The notes under the pieces are model-generated. The model was not told the origin of the DNA. It did no database searches and saw only the letters and a list, made by a program, of their open reading frames with translations. Shown piece after piece: positions 12,569 through 14,640 of a stretch of DNA of 14,640 bases. The stretch is from Candidatus Uhrbacteria bacterium (GTDB lineage: Bacteria > Patescibacteriota > Patescibacteriia > UBA9934 > GWF2-40-263): NCBI GenBank assembly GCA_016205995.1, contig JACQSJ010000043.1:1-14640 (forward strand). Reading direction: 5' to 3'. Every line of letters starts with the position of its first letter. Positions within the stretch are counted from its first letter, which is position 1. Made by a program: the position numbers and the translations under genes.

Positions 12569-12590
12569 TAAGACTTTTGGAAGAGTCTTA
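12569..12590 (+). promoter_or_regulatory. Hairpin that encloses the pgk ribosome binding site
   Basis: TAAGACT (12569-12575) pairs with AGTCTTA (12584-12590). The loop shows GGAAG, a fair Shine-Dalgarno core 6 nt before the ATG, and the A of the start codon is the last base of the stem. It follows the foldback repeat directly. Confidence 0.5.
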
Positions 12591-13774
12591 TGAAGTTACG
12601 TAAACTAGGGTCATCGATGAATCTCAATGGCAAGCGCGTGCTTATTCGCATTGACGGGAATGTTCCCATACAGAAAGGACGCGCCATCGATGGGCCCCAT
12701 GGCCGCATTGCGCGCGCAGCCGTAGATATCAACTGGCTGTCGCAGCGTGGCGCGAAAGTGATTGTCATGACCCACGTGGGCCAGCCCGGTGGCAGGCGAA
12801 TTTCGGCGTACTCGGCCAAGCCCGTGGCCAAGCGTTTGGCGAGTTTACTTGGGAGCCGCATTCAGGTGACGCGAACCGTCGTGGGGAAAGACGTGGAGAA
12901 GTTTGTCGCCAAGATGAACCCCGGCGATGTCCTCCTCTTGGAGAACCTCCGGTTCGACCAGCGTGAGGAAGAGAACGCCCCGTCGTTTGCTGAAGCGCTT
13001 GCAAAGCTCGGTGACCTCTATGTCAACGACGCATTTTCAGTTTCGCACCGCGCGCACGCCAGCGTGGATGCCATTACGAGTTTTCTCCCGTCCTATGCGG
13101 GGCCCCTGCTTACCTCGGAGGTTTCTGTGTTGAGCAAACTCGAGGAGCGCGTGAGGCGGCCGTTCGTGTTGGTCTTGGGTGGCCTGAAGATGTCGACCAA
13201 GCTGCCGATCATGGAGCGTTTCCTTCCACAACTCGACCAGCTGCTCGTGGGAGGTGCGCTTGCGACCGTATTCTTGGTCGCGCAAGGGAAGAGCGTGGGG
13301 AAGTCCATGTATGAGGATGCGTCTGTTGAATCCGCCGAGCGGCTTCTCAACAAATTTGGTAAGAAGATTCTGTTGCCCAGGGATGTTGCGTGTACTCGCT
13401 CGTTGCGTCGTGACGCCAAGCAAGAGATGAGGTCTGTCGATGAAATCGGCGCTAGCGACCGGATTATCGACATTGGCCCGGCAACGCGAAAAACGTTTGC
13501 CCAGGCGCTCGATGGGAGCAAGACGATCGTGTGGAACGGCCCCTTGGGGTACTGCGAGATCGCGGAGTTTTGTTCTGGCACGCGGGAAGTCGCGCGCGCG
13601 ATCGCGGCACAGACGGGAAAGGCGACGACGATTGTGGGCGGGGGAGATACGCTTCCGGTCATCGAGTCCCTCCACTTGGCAGACGCGTTCACCCTCCTCT
13701 CGACCGGCGGCGGAGCCCTGCTGCAGTTTTTATCAGGGGAGTCGTTGCCGGGAATTGAGGCGTTGAAGCTATAA
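12590..13774 (+). CDS. pgk: Phosphoglycerate kinase, divergent
   Basis: Transfers phosphate from 1,3-bisphosphoglycerate to ADP in glycolysis. The product has 394 residues, the usual length, with both domains. Kept landmarks are Arg20, Asp22 and Asn24 (RIDGNVP), Arg39 (GRI), LLENLRF (115-121), YVNDAFSVSHRAHAS (144-158), VLGGLKMSTK (195-204), WNGPLG, VGGGDT and LSTGGGALLQFLSG. Departures: RVDFNVP reads RIDGNVP, the HLGRP motif reads HVGQP so that Gln65 replaces a substrate-patch arginine, GGAKVSDK reads GGLKMSTK, and GGGDS reads GGGDT. The catalytic arginine equivalent (Arg39) is kept, so activity is likely. It has a Shine-Dalgarno GGAAG in a hairpin loop. It lies between two foldback repeats. 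Confidence 0.95.
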   Translation: MKLRKLGSSMNLNGKRVLIRIDGNVPIQKGRAIDGPHGRIARAAVDINWLSQRGAKVIVMTHVGQPGGRRISAYSAKPVAKRLASLLGSRIQVTRTVVGKDVEKFVAKMNPGDVLLLENLRFDQREEENAPSFAEALAKLGDLYVNDAFSVSHRAHASVDAITSFLPSYAGPLLTSEVSVLSKLEERVRRPFVLVLGGLKMSTKLPIMERFLPQLDQLLVGGALATVFLVAQGKSVGKSMYEDASVESAERLLNKFGKKILLPRDVACTRSLRRDAKQEMRSVDEIGASDRIIDIGPATRKTFAQALDGSKTIVWNGPLGYCEIAEFCSGTREVARAIAAQTGKATTIVGGGDTLPVIESLHLADAFTLLSTGGGALLQFLSGESLPGIEALKL

Positions 13775-13779
13775 CTCTC

Positions 13780-13881
13780 CGGTCCTCCCCCTTTTTAAGG
13801 GGGAGCTAGAGGGGGTTACGAATTGTGGCGATGATGGATGCGTAACCACCCCCAGCCCCTCCTTAAAAAGGAGGGGGGCCG
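13780..13881. repeat. 102-bp palindromic C/G-rich repeat between pgk and eno
   Basis: The two halves (13780-13820 and 13841-13881) are imperfect inverted copies, joined by a 20-nt centre. Each half is itself a hairpin with 9 pairs and a 3-nt loop: CTCCCCCTT/AAGGGGGAG (13785-13805) and CCCCTCCTT/AAGGAGGGG (13856-13876). The inner edges GTTACG/CGTAAC are inverted as well. The repeat type, with CCTTTTTAAGG-like arms and GGGGGTTACG, looks like a dispersed family, but only one copy is in this window. It fills the space between the pgk stop and eno and leaves 17 nt for the eno leader. It could also act as a terminator in either direction. Confidence 0.75.
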
Positions 13882-13898
13882 AATCGGAAAGATTATCT

Positions 13899-14640
13899 AT
13901 GACCATTGAATCCATCCACGCACATGAAATCCTAGACTCTCGCGGCAACCCCACACTCAACGTGACGGTTCTTTTAAAGGGCGGGATTTCTGGTTCTGCG
14001 TCCGTGCCAAGCGGGGCGAGTACCGGGAGTCATGAGGCGCTCGAGCTTCGCGACGGCGATACAAAACGCTACCACGGTAAGGGGGTCCTCAAGGCGATCC
14101 AGAACGTCCACAAGAAGATCGCGCCCAAACTTATCGGCATGAACGTAACGCGTCAGCGCGACATTGACGCAGCCATGATGGAGCTCGACGGAACCATGAA
14201 CAAGTCGCGACTTGGCGCCAACGCGATCCTGGGGGTGAGCCTTGCCTGCGCGCACGCGGCGGCTCGGGCAAAAAAGATGCCGCTCTACGCGTACATTCGC
14301 CAGACGTTTGATCTTCCGTTAAGTGGTTGGCGTCTCCCTGCACCAACCATGAACGTCCTCAATGGCGGTGCCCACGCCGGTTGGATTCTCGACTTTCAGG
14401 AGTTTATGATCGTACCTAAGCAGAGCAAGTTTCGTGAACGGGTACGGGCGGGGGCAGAGATTTTTTCCGAGCTCGGTGCGCTTCTTAAAAAGAAAGGCCA
14501 CTCGACCTTGAAGGGCGATGAGGGCGGATATGCTGTGCCGCTCAAGACCAACGAGGAGGCGTTCAAGCTGATCGTGCAGGCGATCAAGAATGCCGGCTAC
14601 AAACCTAGCAAGGACGTATTCCTCGCCATGGATCCGGCGG
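13899..14640 (+). CDS. eno: Enolase, 5' part, cut by the window edge
   Basis: Dehydrates 2-phosphoglycerate to phosphoenolpyruvate. The first 247 residues are present and the frame is open to the last base. Landmarks: ILDSRGNPTLNVTV (11-24), VPSGASTGSHEALELRDGD with the mobile loop Ser, DGTMNKSRLGANAILGVSLA, LPAPTMNVLNGGAHAG, DFQEFMIVP and KGDEGGYAVPL, with the metal-binding Asp expected in the last visible segment AMDPA. The usual NGGxHADNxVDxQEF reads NGGAHAGWILDFQEF, so the Asp-Asn after HA is replaced by Gly-Trp. The QEF and DEGG acidic residues are kept. A weak GGAAAG lies 8-10 nt before the ATG. The C-terminal TIM-barrel half, with the catalytic lysines, is outside the window. Confidence 0.95.
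   Translation, partial: MTIESIHAHEILDSRGNPTLNVTVLLKGGISGSASVPSGASTGSHEALELRDGDTKRYHGKGVLKAIQNVHKKIAPKLIGMNVTRQRDIDAAMMELDGTMNKSRLGANAILGVSLACAHAAARAKKMPLYAYIRQTFDLPLSGWRLPAPTMNVLNGGAHAGWILDFQEFMIVPKQSKFRERVRAGAEIFSELGALLKKKGHSTLKGDEGGYAVPLKTNEEAFKLIVQAIKNAGYKPSKDVFLAMDPA

Noticed and set aside
13769..13960. Short reverse protein over the pgk-eno gap
   Set aside because: It translates the palindromic repeat and runs antisense into eno; it has no start signal or domain.
1..14640. CRISPR array, tRNA or rRNA genes, complete insertion sequence
   Set aside because: No regularly spaced direct repeats, no cloverleaf with a TTCGANNC T-loop, no rRNA segments and no transposase frame were seen.

Overview
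The window looks like a chromosomal piece of a Patescibacteria (Candidate Phyla Radiation) bacterium with a fairly high GC content. The signs are a very compact layout, a short EF-Ts, an L31 with a basic tail, a release factor 1 and a PrmC with unusual motif residues, strongly diverged glycolytic enzymes, and few Shine-Dalgarno sites. UGA is used as a stop (rodA, queA), so this is not a UGA-to-glycine lineage. The exact phylum within the radiation cannot be fixed from this sequence alone; an Uhrbacteria/Magasanikbacteria-like relative is a guess.

Layout. 82-2129 (+): an unrecognised single-pass membrane protein followed 2 nt later by a RodA-type glycosyltransferase. 2169-2588 (+): a small zinc-ribbon protein. 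2680-4459 (+): ribosomal protein L25/CTC followed by a membrane-anchored DUF3048 (YerB-like) protein. A two-way hairpin terminator separates this from the minus-strand block. 4534-5442 (-): prmC. 5443-6095: a 653-base gap without a convincing protein gene, in which the minus strand has a promoter, about a dozen helices with UUCG and GAAA tetraloops, and a hairpin plus T-rich end. I read this as an unassigned structured RNA of about 560 nt. 6096-8158 (-): an operon rpmE - prfA - sugar-nucleotidyltransferase. 8264-9355 (+): queA. 9382-10835 (+): rpsB-tsf with a highly folded leader and a strong terminator. 10931 to the end (+): a lower-glycolysis cluster gap - doxX - pgk - eno, with eno cut by the window edge.

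How the genes fit together. The window is mostly translation (L25, L31, S2, EF-Ts, RF1, the RF1 methylase PrmC, the queuosine enzyme QueA), cell-wall synthesis (RodA) and fermentative energy metabolism (GAPDH, PGK, enolase). RF1 and its methylase both carry unusual residues around the shared GGQ substrate site. Two foldback repeats of about 100-130 bp sit in the two gaps of the glycolytic cluster, one directly after the doxX stop codon and one between pgk and eno. Both look like small non-autonomous mobile elements or their remains and may also affect transcription.

The most unusual material is the structured RNA at about 5465-6024 (-), the 129-bp foldback at 12440-12568, the structured rpsB leader, a perfect 28-bp palindrome inside queA, and a repeated promoter geometry (a TATACT-like -10 placed 6-9 nt before ATG) that points to leaderless transcripts.
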